This document shows positions 54,861-62,326 of a DNA stretch of 64,000 nucleotides, piece by piece. Under the pieces are notes generated by a model. It searched no databases. It saw only the letters and a program-made list of their open reading frames with translations, and had not been told where the DNA came from. The stretch lies in NCBI RefSeq assembly GCF_000296695.1, contig NZ_BAFK01000018.1, positions 1 to 64,000 on the forward strand, read 5' to 3'. The translations under genes and the position numbers were made by a program. Source of the stretch: Rheinheimera nanhaiensis E407-8 (GTDB lineage: Bacteria > Pseudomonadota > Gammaproteobacteria > Enterobacterales > Alteromonadaceae). Numbering within the stretch: position 1 is the first letter of the stretch; every line of letters starts with the position of its first letter.

Positions 54861-57101
54861 ATGAAACCATTTACCAAGTCAGCGTTGTCAGTAGCTTTAC
54901 AGGCTGCCCTGTTTGGCGCAGCCGTTAGCCTTTCTCCTGTGCTGGTGGCACAGGAAAGTGACAAAGGCACCGAAGCGAAAGAACAGGAACTGGAAACCAT
55001 TACCGTTACCGCCCAGAAGCGGGCGCAGAGCATTCAGGAAGTGCCAATTTCTATCGCCACTTTATCCGGCGAGAAATTCGATGCCATTTTCTCTTCAGGA
55101 GACGACATCACTGCCCTGGCCATTAAAGTACCGGGCCTGTATGCCGAAACGTCAAATGGCCGCGCCGCACCGCGCTTTTATATTCGTGGTTTGGGCAACA
55201 CTGACTTTGACTTAGCCGCCTCGCAACCGGTATCCATTATTATGGATGAGGTGGTGATGGAGAACGTGATTTTAAAAAGTTTCCCGCTGTTTGACGTACA
55301 GCAGGTTGAGGTGATCCGTGGCCCGCAAGGCACGCTGTTTGGCCGCAACACCACCGCCGGTATTATTAAATTTGACAGCGTAAAACCACGGCAGGAATTT
55401 GATGCCTATGTAAAAACCACCGCCGGCACTTTGGGCCAGTTTAATCTGGAAGGTGCAGTGGGTGGTGGCTTAACCGACGAGTTATCTGCCCGGGTATCGT
55501 TGTTATCGCAGCACCGCAGCGACTGGGTGAATAACAGTTTCACCGGCGAAAACGATGCCATGGGTGGCTACAATGAACGTGCCGGCCGGGTACAGTTTTT
55601 ATACGAAGCAGCCGATTTTGATGCGTTGTTAAATGTGCATTCGCGTAATTACGATGGTACCTCGTCGCTGTTCCGCGCGAATATTCTTTCACCTGGCAGC
55701 GACAAGCTGAACGATAACTACGACCGCGATACCGTGGCGTACGACAACCCTACCGCCAATAGCCAAAGCTATGATGCCTGGGGTGCATCGTTAAAGTTTG
55801 ATTTCCGCTTTGATGGCATGACGCTGACCAGCATTTCTGCGCTGGAGCGCGCTGACGGTGGCGGTATTGGTGACATTGACGGCGGCACACCAGATGGCCC
55901 TGGCGTTATCCCATTTCAGGCGGTGACGGAAGATCAGTTAAAAGATTTAAAGCAATACACGCAGGAAATCCGTTTAGCCAGCGACACCAGCGACGCCTTA
56001 AGCTGGCAGGTGGGTGGTTTCTACTTCGACTCCACCTTTGGTGTTAACAGTATCGATGGTTTCTTTGGCGCCACCGAAGTGTTCCACGGTAACACCAGCT
56101 GGGCGCTGTTTGGCCAAACCTCGTATAAAATCAACGACAAACTGGATGTCACCGGCGGTATCCGCTATACCGACGACGTGAAAACCTTCTCTGTCGGCAA
56201 CCAGAACGTTGACGGTTTCGCGCTGGTGATTGGTGCAGCACAAATTCAGCAGTACGATCCGATTAAAGTGTCTGATGATCAAATTAGCTGGGAGCTAAAC
56301 GCGAACTACCGCTTAACCGACAAGACCAGTTTATTTGCCCGTGTCGCTGATGGCTTCCGCGCTCAGTCTATTCAGGGCCGTGATGTGGCCTTTGAAGCAC
56401 CACCGTCTGTTGCCGAGTCAGAAACCATTTTGTCTTGGGAAGTGGGTGCAAAATCAGATCTGCTGAATAACACCCTGCGCTTAAACGCCGCCCTGTTCTA
56501 CTACACCATTGATGATATTCAGTTATCCGCCATTGGTGGCCAAACCCAGGGTAACCAGCTGATTAACGCCGACAAAGGTGTCGGTTATGGTTTTGAGTTC
56601 GACTTTGACTATCGTGTACTGCCAAACCTGAGTGTGGGCGGTGGTTTTAGCTACAACAACACCGAACTGCAGGACGATACGCTGACCGTAGCGCCTTGTG
56701 GCTCAGGCATGTGTACCGTGCTGGATCCGTTAAATGCGCAAAATCTGGCACTGATTGACGGCAACCCGTTCCCGCAGGCACCGGAAACCATCCTTACATT
56801 GAATGGCCGTTATGATTTCCCGATTGAAAGTGGTGAAATTTATATTTACGGTGATTATCAAATTCAGGGTAAAACTAACCTGTTCCTGTATGAATCTGCC
56901 GAGTTTAAGTCAAACAACAACTACGAAGCCGGTTTACGCGTAGCTTATATCAACTACGACAATAACTACGAAGTAGGCGTGTTTGGCCGCAATATCACTG
57001 ATCAGGACAACTTAAAAGGCGCCATCGACTTCAATAACCTGACCGGTTTTGTGAACGAACCGCGCACCTTTGGTGTCGACTTTAAGATTAATTTCTATTA
57101 A
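54861..57101 (+). CDS. TonB-dependent outer-membrane receptor
   Basis: 746 residues from ATG 54861. Signal peptide (ALSVALQAALFGAAVSLSPVLVA), a TonB-box-like ETITVTAQKR segment, the plug domain (about 50-160: RFYIRGLGN, VEVIRGPQGTLFGRNTTAGIIKF) and a 22-strand barrel ending in the outer-membrane signature FGVDFKINFY. The substrate cannot be read from the sequence; this pattern is common for receptors of uncharacterised organic ligands. It is transcribed alone and has its own terminator. Confidence 0.92.
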   Translation: MKPFTKSALSVALQAALFGAAVSLSPVLVAQESDKGTEAKEQELETITVTAQKRAQSIQEVPISIATLSGEKFDAIFSSGDDITALAIKVPGLYAETSNGRAAPRFYIRGLGNTDFDLAASQPVSIIMDEVVMENVILKSFPLFDVQQVEVIRGPQGTLFGRNTTAGIIKFDSVKPRQEFDAYVKTTAGTLGQFNLEGAVGGGLTDELSARVSLLSQHRSDWVNNSFTGENDAMGGYNERAGRVQFLYEAADFDALLNVHSRNYDGTSSLFRANILSPGSDKLNDNYDRDTVAYDNPTANSQSYDAWGASLKFDFRFDGMTLTSISALERADGGGIGDIDGGTPDGPGVIPFQAVTEDQLKDLKQYTQEIRLASDTSDALSWQVGGFYFDSTFGVNSIDGFFGATEVFHGNTSWALFGQTSYKINDKLDVTGGIRYTDDVKTFSVGNQNVDGFALVIGAAQIQQYDPIKVSDDQISWELNANYRLTDKTSLFARVADGFRAQSIQGRDVAFEAPPSVAESETILSWEVGAKSDLLNNTLRLNAALFYYTIDDIQLSAIGGQTQGNQLINADKGVGYGFEFDFDYRVLPNLSVGGGFSYNNTELQDDTLTVAPCGSGMCTVLDPLNAQNLALIDGNPFPQAPETILTLNGRYDFPIESGEIYIYGDYQIQGKTNLFLYESAEFKSNNNYEAGLRVAYINYDNNYEVGVFGRNITDQDNLKGAIDFNNLTGFVNEPRTFGVDFKINFY

Positions 57102-57117
57102 TCCTGAATAACATGAC

Positions 57118-57145
57118 AAAGGGCAGCATCAGCTGCCCTTTTTAT
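57118..57145 (+). terminator. Rho-independent terminator after the TonB receptor
   Basis: A 10-bp stem AAAGGGCAGC / GCTGCCCTTT with a 4-nt loop followed by a T run, 17 bases after the stop codon. Confidence 0.92.
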
Positions 57146-57249
57146 TGCAGCCAATTATTTCAGCGAATAGTGCTGCGCTTTAAGCCATTCTGATTGCACA
57201 AGATGCCATGCCGCCTTAGTCTGTCTGCAGAATTTTTGTGGAGTACACC

Positions 57250-58332
57250 ATGGCCGATTTTCGCAGCGACACCGTCACCCAACCCTCATTAGCGATGAAA
57301 GAGCGTATGTTCAGCGCAGCGCTGGGCGATGATGTGTTTAACGACGACCCCACCACGCTGGAACTGCAGCGCACTGCCGCCGACATGCTCGGTTTTGACG
57401 CGGCATTATTTGCCCCCAGCGGTACCCAAACCAACCTGATTGCCATGATGAGCCATTGCCAGCGCGGTGACGAGGCTATTGTCGGCCAGCAGTGGCACAC
57501 CTACAAATGGGAAGGCGGCGGCATGGCGGTACTCGGCTCTATTCAGCCACAGCCGCTGGAACTGCAAGCCGATGGCACGCTGGCGCTTGCCGATATCGCT
57601 GCCGCCATCAAACCGGACGATCCGCATTTTGCCCGTACGCGCTTAATCGTGATTGAAAACAGTGTGGGCGGTAAGGTGCTGCCACTGAGTTATATGCGTG
57701 ATGTCGCCGCGCTGGCCAAAGACAAAGGCTTAGCCTGCCATATCGATGGTGCGCGCTTAATGAATGCCGCCGTGGCATTGGCACCAGAGCATGGCTTAAC
57801 GCCACAGCAAATGGCACGCGAGCTATGCCAGGGCTATGACTCGGTATCCTTGTGTTTATCCAAAGGCTTAGGCTGTCCGGTCGGCTCTTTGCTGCTTGGC
57901 TCACACGACTTTATCGCCCGCGCCAAACGGATACGTAAGATGCTCGGCGGCGGCATGCGCCAAACCGGTATTCTGGCCGCCGCCGGTTTATATGCACTGG
58001 AGCACAATATTAACCGCCTGGCTGATGATCATGCCAATTGCCGCTATTTAGCCGATGGCCTGACTATTCTGGCGGCGCAATTACCCGCCTTGCAAGGCAA
58101 GCTTACGCCGCTGCCGGTGCAGACCAATATTTTATTTACTGATGTTGAGCTTAAGCTGGCAGAGCAGTTAGTGCCGTACTTAGCACAGCGTGGCATTAAG
58201 CTGACTGGCAGTAACTACCAAAGCGCCAATGGCAGCATTAAGCGGCTGCGCTGGGTGTGTCATCTGGATATCAGCCGCGACGATATCGAGCGCACACTGC
58301 AAGCGGTAACGGCGTTTGCGCACAGAGCATAG
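57250..58332 (+). CDS. ltaE: L-threonine aldolase, low specificity
   Basis: PLP enzyme that cleaves threonine or allo-threonine to glycine and acetaldehyde. 360 residues from ATG 57250 (GTGGAG upstream). Motifs: DFRSDTVTQPSLAM near the N-terminus, FAPSGTQTNLIAMMSHC, HIDGARLMNAAVAL (PLP-binding Asp) and CLSKGLGCPVGSLLLG (PLP lysine). Confidence 0.93.
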   Translation: MADFRSDTVTQPSLAMKERMFSAALGDDVFNDDPTTLELQRTAADMLGFDAALFAPSGTQTNLIAMMSHCQRGDEAIVGQQWHTYKWEGGGMAVLGSIQPQPLELQADGTLALADIAAAIKPDDPHFARTRLIVIENSVGGKVLPLSYMRDVAALAKDKGLACHIDGARLMNAAVALAPEHGLTPQQMARELCQGYDSVSLCLSKGLGCPVGSLLLGSHDFIARAKRIRKMLGGGMRQTGILAAAGLYALEHNINRLADDHANCRYLADGLTILAAQLPALQGKLTPLPVQTNILFTDVELKLAEQLVPYLAQRGIKLTGSNYQSANGSIKRLRWVCHLDISRDDIERTLQAVTAFAHRA

Positions 58333-58340
58333 TGAGCCGT

Positions 58341-58491
58341 CTTACTCACACCAACACGCCGTGAACCCTTCCCTGGGGGCTCGATTACAAACTTCATCCG
58401 TGAAGTTTGTCCGGTGGACCTGCTTCGCTGTTCAAATTCGCTCCGGGCGAATTTGTCAGCATCCTGGCCTGCAACGGTTGGCTTAGAGTAA
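58341..58491 (-). repeat. Structured intergenic repeat, copy 3 (reverse orientation)
   Basis: Outer arms CTTACTCACACCAAC (58341-58355) and GTTGGCTTAGAGTAAG (58476-58491 region) pair. On the minus strand it shares CTCTAAGCCAACCGTTG, GGATGC, AATCGAGCC, CAGGGA and TTCACGGCGTGTTG with copy 2 at 37.7 kb. It carries two extra perfect hairpins: ACAAACTTCA-TCCG-TGAAGTTTGT (58387-58410) and AAATTCGC-TCCGG-GCGAATTT (about 58434-58454). No gene fits in this spacer. Confidence 0.7.
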
Positions 58492-58582
58492 GTCGACGCA
58501 CCTTTGCAACCGTGGAAAGATTTTGCACCTTTTGCCTGTCTATTACGTAACATCAGTGAAGTAACAACAGGCAGAGGTAACC

Positions 58583-59842
58583 ATGTTTAGCAAGCTTATG
58601 CAGCTGTGTGCGCTTAGTGTACTGTTTGCCAGCAGTGCAGCGGCCAAGATGCCCGCCACTGAACATATCGACAGCATTGTCGTCGGTGCCGGCTGTTTCT
58701 GGGGCGTAGAAAAACGCTTTGAAGCCATGCCTGGCGTAATCGATGCGGTATCCGGCTATGCCGACGGTAACGGTGTTAAACCCAGCTACCGCGTCATTAC
58801 GCAAAAACGCCATCAATTTAACCCCAATAACCATGCTGAGGTGGTGAAAGTGCGCTTTAACCCGGCACAAATCAGCCTGGATACCCTGCTTAAACGCTAT
58901 TTTGAAATGCACGACCCCACCCAGCTAAACCGCCAGGGCAATGATATTGGCACCCAGTACCGCAGCATAATTCTGACCAATAGCGAAGCGCAATCTGCTG
59001 CAGCGACCCGGTTAAAAGCCGAATTTCAGCCACTGCTGACAAAGGCCGGTTTTGGCGCTATTACCACCCAGATTAAGCCGCTGCGCGAGTTTTTCCCGGC
59101 CGAAGACTACCATCAGGACTATATTGCGAAAAACCCTAACGGCTACTGCCCCGATCACAGTACCGGCGTGCGCTTTGCTGATACGCCAGTGCCGCAAACG
59201 GCCAGCGTGGATAACAGCGCCCTGTTAACGGGTAAGCATATACTGGTGATCGATTCTGAAAGCTACTGCCCTTACTGCGAGAAATTTAAAGCTGAAACCG
59301 GCAATGCCTATCAGGGCGATATTGCGCTGCATTACCGTTATGCCAGCCAGTTGCAGGGGCTCAGTATCAGCTCACCCACCTGGGCCACACCAACCGTTAT
59401 TCTGCTGCAGGATGGCAAAGAACTATTTGGCCGCCAGGGTTATGTAAGCCCGGAGGAATTTTATTTGCTACTGGGTAAGTTTAAACTCGGCGCCAGTGAA
59501 GCCTTCGAGGTGGCCTTTGATAAAGGCACCGATGCGCGCTTTTGTCAGCAGTATGAAATCTTCAAAAATACGCCCGACGGCGTCTTTGTCGATAAGTTAA
59601 GCGGGGTGCCGCTGTTTGACACCCGCCACCGCTTTGACTCCGGCACCGGCTGGCTGTCGTTTACCCGGCCGGTGGCAGGGGCGGTAGTTGAAAAGCCGGA
59701 TAACCGCTATGGTATGCGCCGCACTGAAATCCGCGCCAAGGTGTCGGGCATTCATTTAGGCCATGTGTTTGACGACGGCCCCAATGGCCAGCGCCGTTAC
59801 TGCATTAATGCCACAGTGCTGGATTTTATCCCGCGCGGTTAG
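58583..59842 (+). CDS. Secreted MsrA-thioredoxin-MsrB methionine sulfoxide reductase
   Basis: 419 residues. Signal peptide (about 1-21). MsrA domain (about 30-195) with GCFWG (catalytic Cys38) and GTQYRS; a thioredoxin-like middle domain (about 215-300) with CPYC (229-232) and cis-Pro in WATPTV; and an MsrB domain (about 315-417) with GTGWLSF and catalytic Cys407 in RRYCIN. The zinc-binding CxxC pairs of many MsrBs are absent. It repairs both Met-sulfoxide epimers in the periplasm, with a built-in disulfide relay. Domain order differs from the Trx-MsrA-MsrB order of neisserial PilB. Confidence 0.92.
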   Translation: MFSKLMQLCALSVLFASSAAAKMPATEHIDSIVVGAGCFWGVEKRFEAMPGVIDAVSGYADGNGVKPSYRVITQKRHQFNPNNHAEVVKVRFNPAQISLDTLLKRYFEMHDPTQLNRQGNDIGTQYRSIILTNSEAQSAAATRLKAEFQPLLTKAGFGAITTQIKPLREFFPAEDYHQDYIAKNPNGYCPDHSTGVRFADTPVPQTASVDNSALLTGKHILVIDSESYCPYCEKFKAETGNAYQGDIALHYRYASQLQGLSISSPTWATPTVILLQDGKELFGRQGYVSPEEFYLLLGKFKLGASEAFEVAFDKGTDARFCQQYEIFKNTPDGVFVDKLSGVPLFDTRHRFDSGTGWLSFTRPVAGAVVEKPDNRYGMRRTEIRAKVSGIHLGHVFDDGPNGQRRYCINATVLDFIPRG

Positions 59843-59850
59843 CACAGGTG

Positions 59851-60738
59851 CTACAGCTTAATCGCCTCAGCCACCGCCACCACCGCTTTGGCTGGCTTAT
59901 GCCGCAGCGCCAGCAGCAAGCCGGTGGCGATAATCAGCAACACACCGCCCTGTTGCAGCGCGCTTAGGCTTTCAGCAAATAACCACCAGCCGGCCAGGAT
60001 TACCGTTACCGGCTCTGAATAGGCCAGCGTGGCATACACCCTTGTCGGCAAATGCTGCAGCGCAATAATAGCGCAGTAAATGGCGATAAAGCCGGGCAAC
60101 AGGCCGGCCAGCGCTATCCAGATCAGCTCATCTACTTTAGGCACTGTGATGTCGGTTAAAAACGGTAAAACGCAGCAGGCGCCAATCAAGAGTTGATAAA
60201 AGGTGCGCTGCAGCTGCGAATGCGCCGGCAGAGCACGGCGGTTAAGCAGCAAAAAGCCGCTGTAGGCAAACAAGGATAGCAAACCCAGCAGCAAGCCCGG
60301 CAGCTGCGCAGCATCCAGCACCAGATCAAACTTAAACTGCTGTAACATGGCAAAGCCGAAAAACGACAGCACGATCAGGCTACTGTCGGGTAAATCGAGC
60401 TTTTCCTGTAATAACCAATGGGCAATAAAGGCCGACAGTGGCGGCGCCAGATACACCAGCATAATAGCATTGGCCAGGCTAATGTATTCAATAGCTGACA
60501 GAAAGCTGAGCATAAAGCCGGCAAGCAGCACGCCATTAACCGCCATGCGCCAGTCGGGTTTACCTTTTAGTGCAGCAAGCTTACCGGTCAGCGTAACAAA
60601 CAGCAGCAAACACAGGCCACCGACAAATAAGCGGTAAAAGGTCAGCTCGGCTGCCGCTAAGCCACTAAAGCGGGCAATAATGCCGCTACTGGCCATTGCC
60701 ACCGCCGATACCAGTGCAAAAACTACGTATCTGCTCAT
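59851..60738 (-). CDS. EamA-family (DMT) transporter
   Basis: 295 residues from ATG 60738 (GAGG 7 bases upstream). Ten hydrophobic helices in two EamA repeats (about 5-135 and 148-285); IEYISLANAIMLVYLAPPLSAFIAHWLL and AYSEPVTVILAGWWLFAESLSALQ are typical of the two halves. Substrate unknown; relatives export amino acids or metabolites. Confidence 0.87.
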   Translation of the reverse strand: MSRYVVFALVSAVAMASSGIIARFSGLAAAELTFYRLFVGGLCLLLFVTLTGKLAALKGKPDWRMAVNGVLLAGFMLSFLSAIEYISLANAIMLVYLAPPLSAFIAHWLLQEKLDLPDSSLIVLSFFGFAMLQQFKFDLVLDAAQLPGLLLGLLSLFAYSGFLLLNRRALPAHSQLQRTFYQLLIGACCVLPFLTDITVPKVDELIWIALAGLLPGFIAIYCAIIALQHLPTRVYATLAYSEPVTVILAGWWLFAESLSALQQGGVLLIIATGLLLALRHKPAKAVVAVAEAIKL

Positions 60739-60749
60739 TGACTGCCTCA

Positions 60750-60778
60750 AAATAAAAACCGGCTTATTATGCCGGTTT
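60750..60778 (-). terminator. Terminator after the lipoprotein pair
   Basis: Stem AAACCGGC / GCCGGTTT (8 bp, 7-nt loop) followed on the minus strand by TTATTTT. It lies 29 bases beyond the stop at 60807 and just before the EamA gene, which therefore has its own promoter or depends on read-through. Confidence 0.75.
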
Positions 60779-60806
60779 ATTAGTCATCTGTAATAGCCTG
60801 ATACAC

Positions 60807-61514
60807 TTAATAAGTCATCTGCCTGATACCAATACGCAAATTTTGTAGGTGTATAGGCATGTCATCAGGGTGGATATGATAAACGGCGCTCCAATTCAGG
60901 ATAGCCTGTACACCTTGGACTCTATTGTAACGTTCACCGGTCAGTAGATTGTGTACATCAATGTGCACACTTATCGCAGGCATGGTGCCTTTTCTGCTAT
61001 CAAGTAGAAAATTAGGTGGTAAAGCGGTTTTGTCTTCTATGCTGTCCCAACGGGCTTTATCGCCGGAATATTCTGCTATAGCTTTTGCAAAATGCAAGGA
61101 CAGCAATACGTCTGCCTGGTACTTGTGCCGATACTCTGCAATAACGCTGTTATCTAACTGTTGCTTCAATTCGTGATTAAATCTGCCGGTTACTGCGTCA
61201 TAAAACTGTGTGTTTTCAGGTATGATTTGTTGCGCAATCTTGGCATAGTGTTCAGCAGCTACCACACGACTGTAGCCTTGTGTCGGCAAATAATTAATCA
61301 GATCAGTCTCAACTTGCTGAAGAAAACCGGCAGGCAATTTCAGCTCTTTGTCAGCCGATAGCTTAACTATACCTACAACTTTCTCCTTGCCGGTGACCCA
61401 GGGGTTGTGGTCGCGCTGCGTGATGCGAGGCTCTGGTGTAATGCGGCAGCCAATCAGTAGTACTACTGATAGCAGAAAAACACATCCTGTTCCTAACTTA
61501 ACTTTACTTTTCAT
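60807..61514 (-). CDS. Lipoprotein of unknown function, paralogue B
   Basis: 235 residues from ATG 61514 (GGAAG upstream), overlapping its upstream neighbour by 11 bases. Signal with lipobox (FLLSVVLLIGC). It shares a motif series with that neighbour: FYDAVTG, then RWDSIE, then GTMPAISVHIDV, then VQGVQAI. The two are therefore diverged copies. No known family recognised; a role as a paired cell-envelope lipoprotein is possible. Confidence 0.65.
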   Translation of the reverse strand: MKSKVKLGTGCVFLLSVVLLIGCRITPEPRITQRDHNPWVTGKEKVVGIVKLSADKELKLPAGFLQQVETDLINYLPTQGYSRVVAAEHYAKIAQQIIPENTQFYDAVTGRFNHELKQQLDNSVIAEYRHKYQADVLLSLHFAKAIAEYSGDKARWDSIEDKTALPPNFLLDSRKGTMPAISVHIDVHNLLTGERYNRVQGVQAILNWSAVYHIHPDDMPIHLQNLRIGIRQMTY

Positions 61515-62235
61515 CAAGCAGCTTCCTTAACGCTTCTGTGACAGAATACGCCATAGTGTTGCTATCTTGCAGCAGCTCAGCTACAGGTAGTGGCTCAAAC
61601 TTGTCTTTATCGTTTAACTTGCTTATCAGTTGAATACCTCCTGCCCCCATATAAAGCTCTTTTGCATTTACATCGTTGATAAATACCAGATAGGAAATGG
61701 CAGGCAGACGGCCTGAAGTTTGCTGCACCATAGAGCTGAAGAAATTAGCTACATCGCTGTTATTTTTCTCATACGCTTCTGATTGCCCATCCCACTCCGC
61801 ACGATATTGACCAAAATTGGCATTCCGCACCCGAATATCATGGTAAAGCACCGCATCAATATTGTGCGTTTGCTTCAAACGGGCCAGCGTTTCAAGCTGA
61901 ACCTTGGCAAATTTTTCGTCGTCACGCTGACCGGTTTGCGCATCAAAGTAGCCACCATTAGTGTCACGAATTTCATTAAAAGCGCTGTAATACACCTCAG
62001 GGTCAACTATCTGGATGTTATTACGGGCAAATATCTCTTTGATTTGTTCCAAATAATAACTACGTACATCTTGCCTGTGCTGTATAGCCTCCGGCAGGCT
62101 CAAATCGGTCAGCACCACCGTCTTGACCTGCATTTTAAAATCTTGTTTTGATACAGAACTGCGATGCACCGCAGTTGAGCAACCAGCTATAAATGTTATG
62201 GCAATAGCTAATAACGTTAATACAACCCTTTGCAT
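61504..62235 (-). CDS. Lipoprotein of unknown function, paralogue A
   Basis: 243 residues, AAGGAG 7 bases before the ATG. Lipobox TFIAGC. Matches its downstream neighbour at YFDAQTG (versus FYDAVTG), AEWDGQ (versus RWDSIE), GRLPAISYLVFINDV (versus GTMPAISVHIDVHNL) and GAGGIQLI (versus VQGVQAI). The early VKTVVLTDLSLPEAI and EIFARNNIQIVDPE suggest an alpha/beta domain like those of other envelope lipoproteins. Function unknown. Confidence 0.65.
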   Translation of the reverse strand: MQRVVLTLLAIAITFIAGCSTAVHRSSVSKQDFKMQVKTVVLTDLSLPEAIQHRQDVRSYYLEQIKEIFARNNIQIVDPEVYYSAFNEIRDTNGGYFDAQTGQRDDEKFAKVQLETLARLKQTHNIDAVLYHDIRVRNANFGQYRAEWDGQSEAYEKNNSDVANFFSSMVQQTSGRLPAISYLVFINDVNAKELYMGAGGIQLISKLNDKDKFEPLPVAELLQDSNTMAYSVTEALRKLLDEK

Positions 62236-62291
62236 TACAACTCCTTTTAATAAAAAGTTACAATTCTAAGGATTACTTTGCTAAAGGCAAT

Positions 62292-62315
62292 AAAAAACCG
62301 CCAAAAGGCGGTTTT
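62292..62315 (-). terminator. Rho-independent terminator after ppc
   Basis: Stem AAAACCGCC / GGCGGTTTT with an AAAA loop. On the minus strand it is followed by more T bases and lies 12 bases after the ppc stop. Confidence 0.9.
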
Positions 62316-62326
62316 CCAGAAGGCTG

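Noticed and set aside
58341-58491. Repeated hairpins as a possible CRISPR array
   Set aside because: No regular repeat-spacer spacing and no cas genes; the units are inverted repeats of different sizes.
58260-58553. A minus-strand open frame over repeat copy 3
   Set aside because: Same reason: the sequence is repeat hairpins joined to antisense ltaE.
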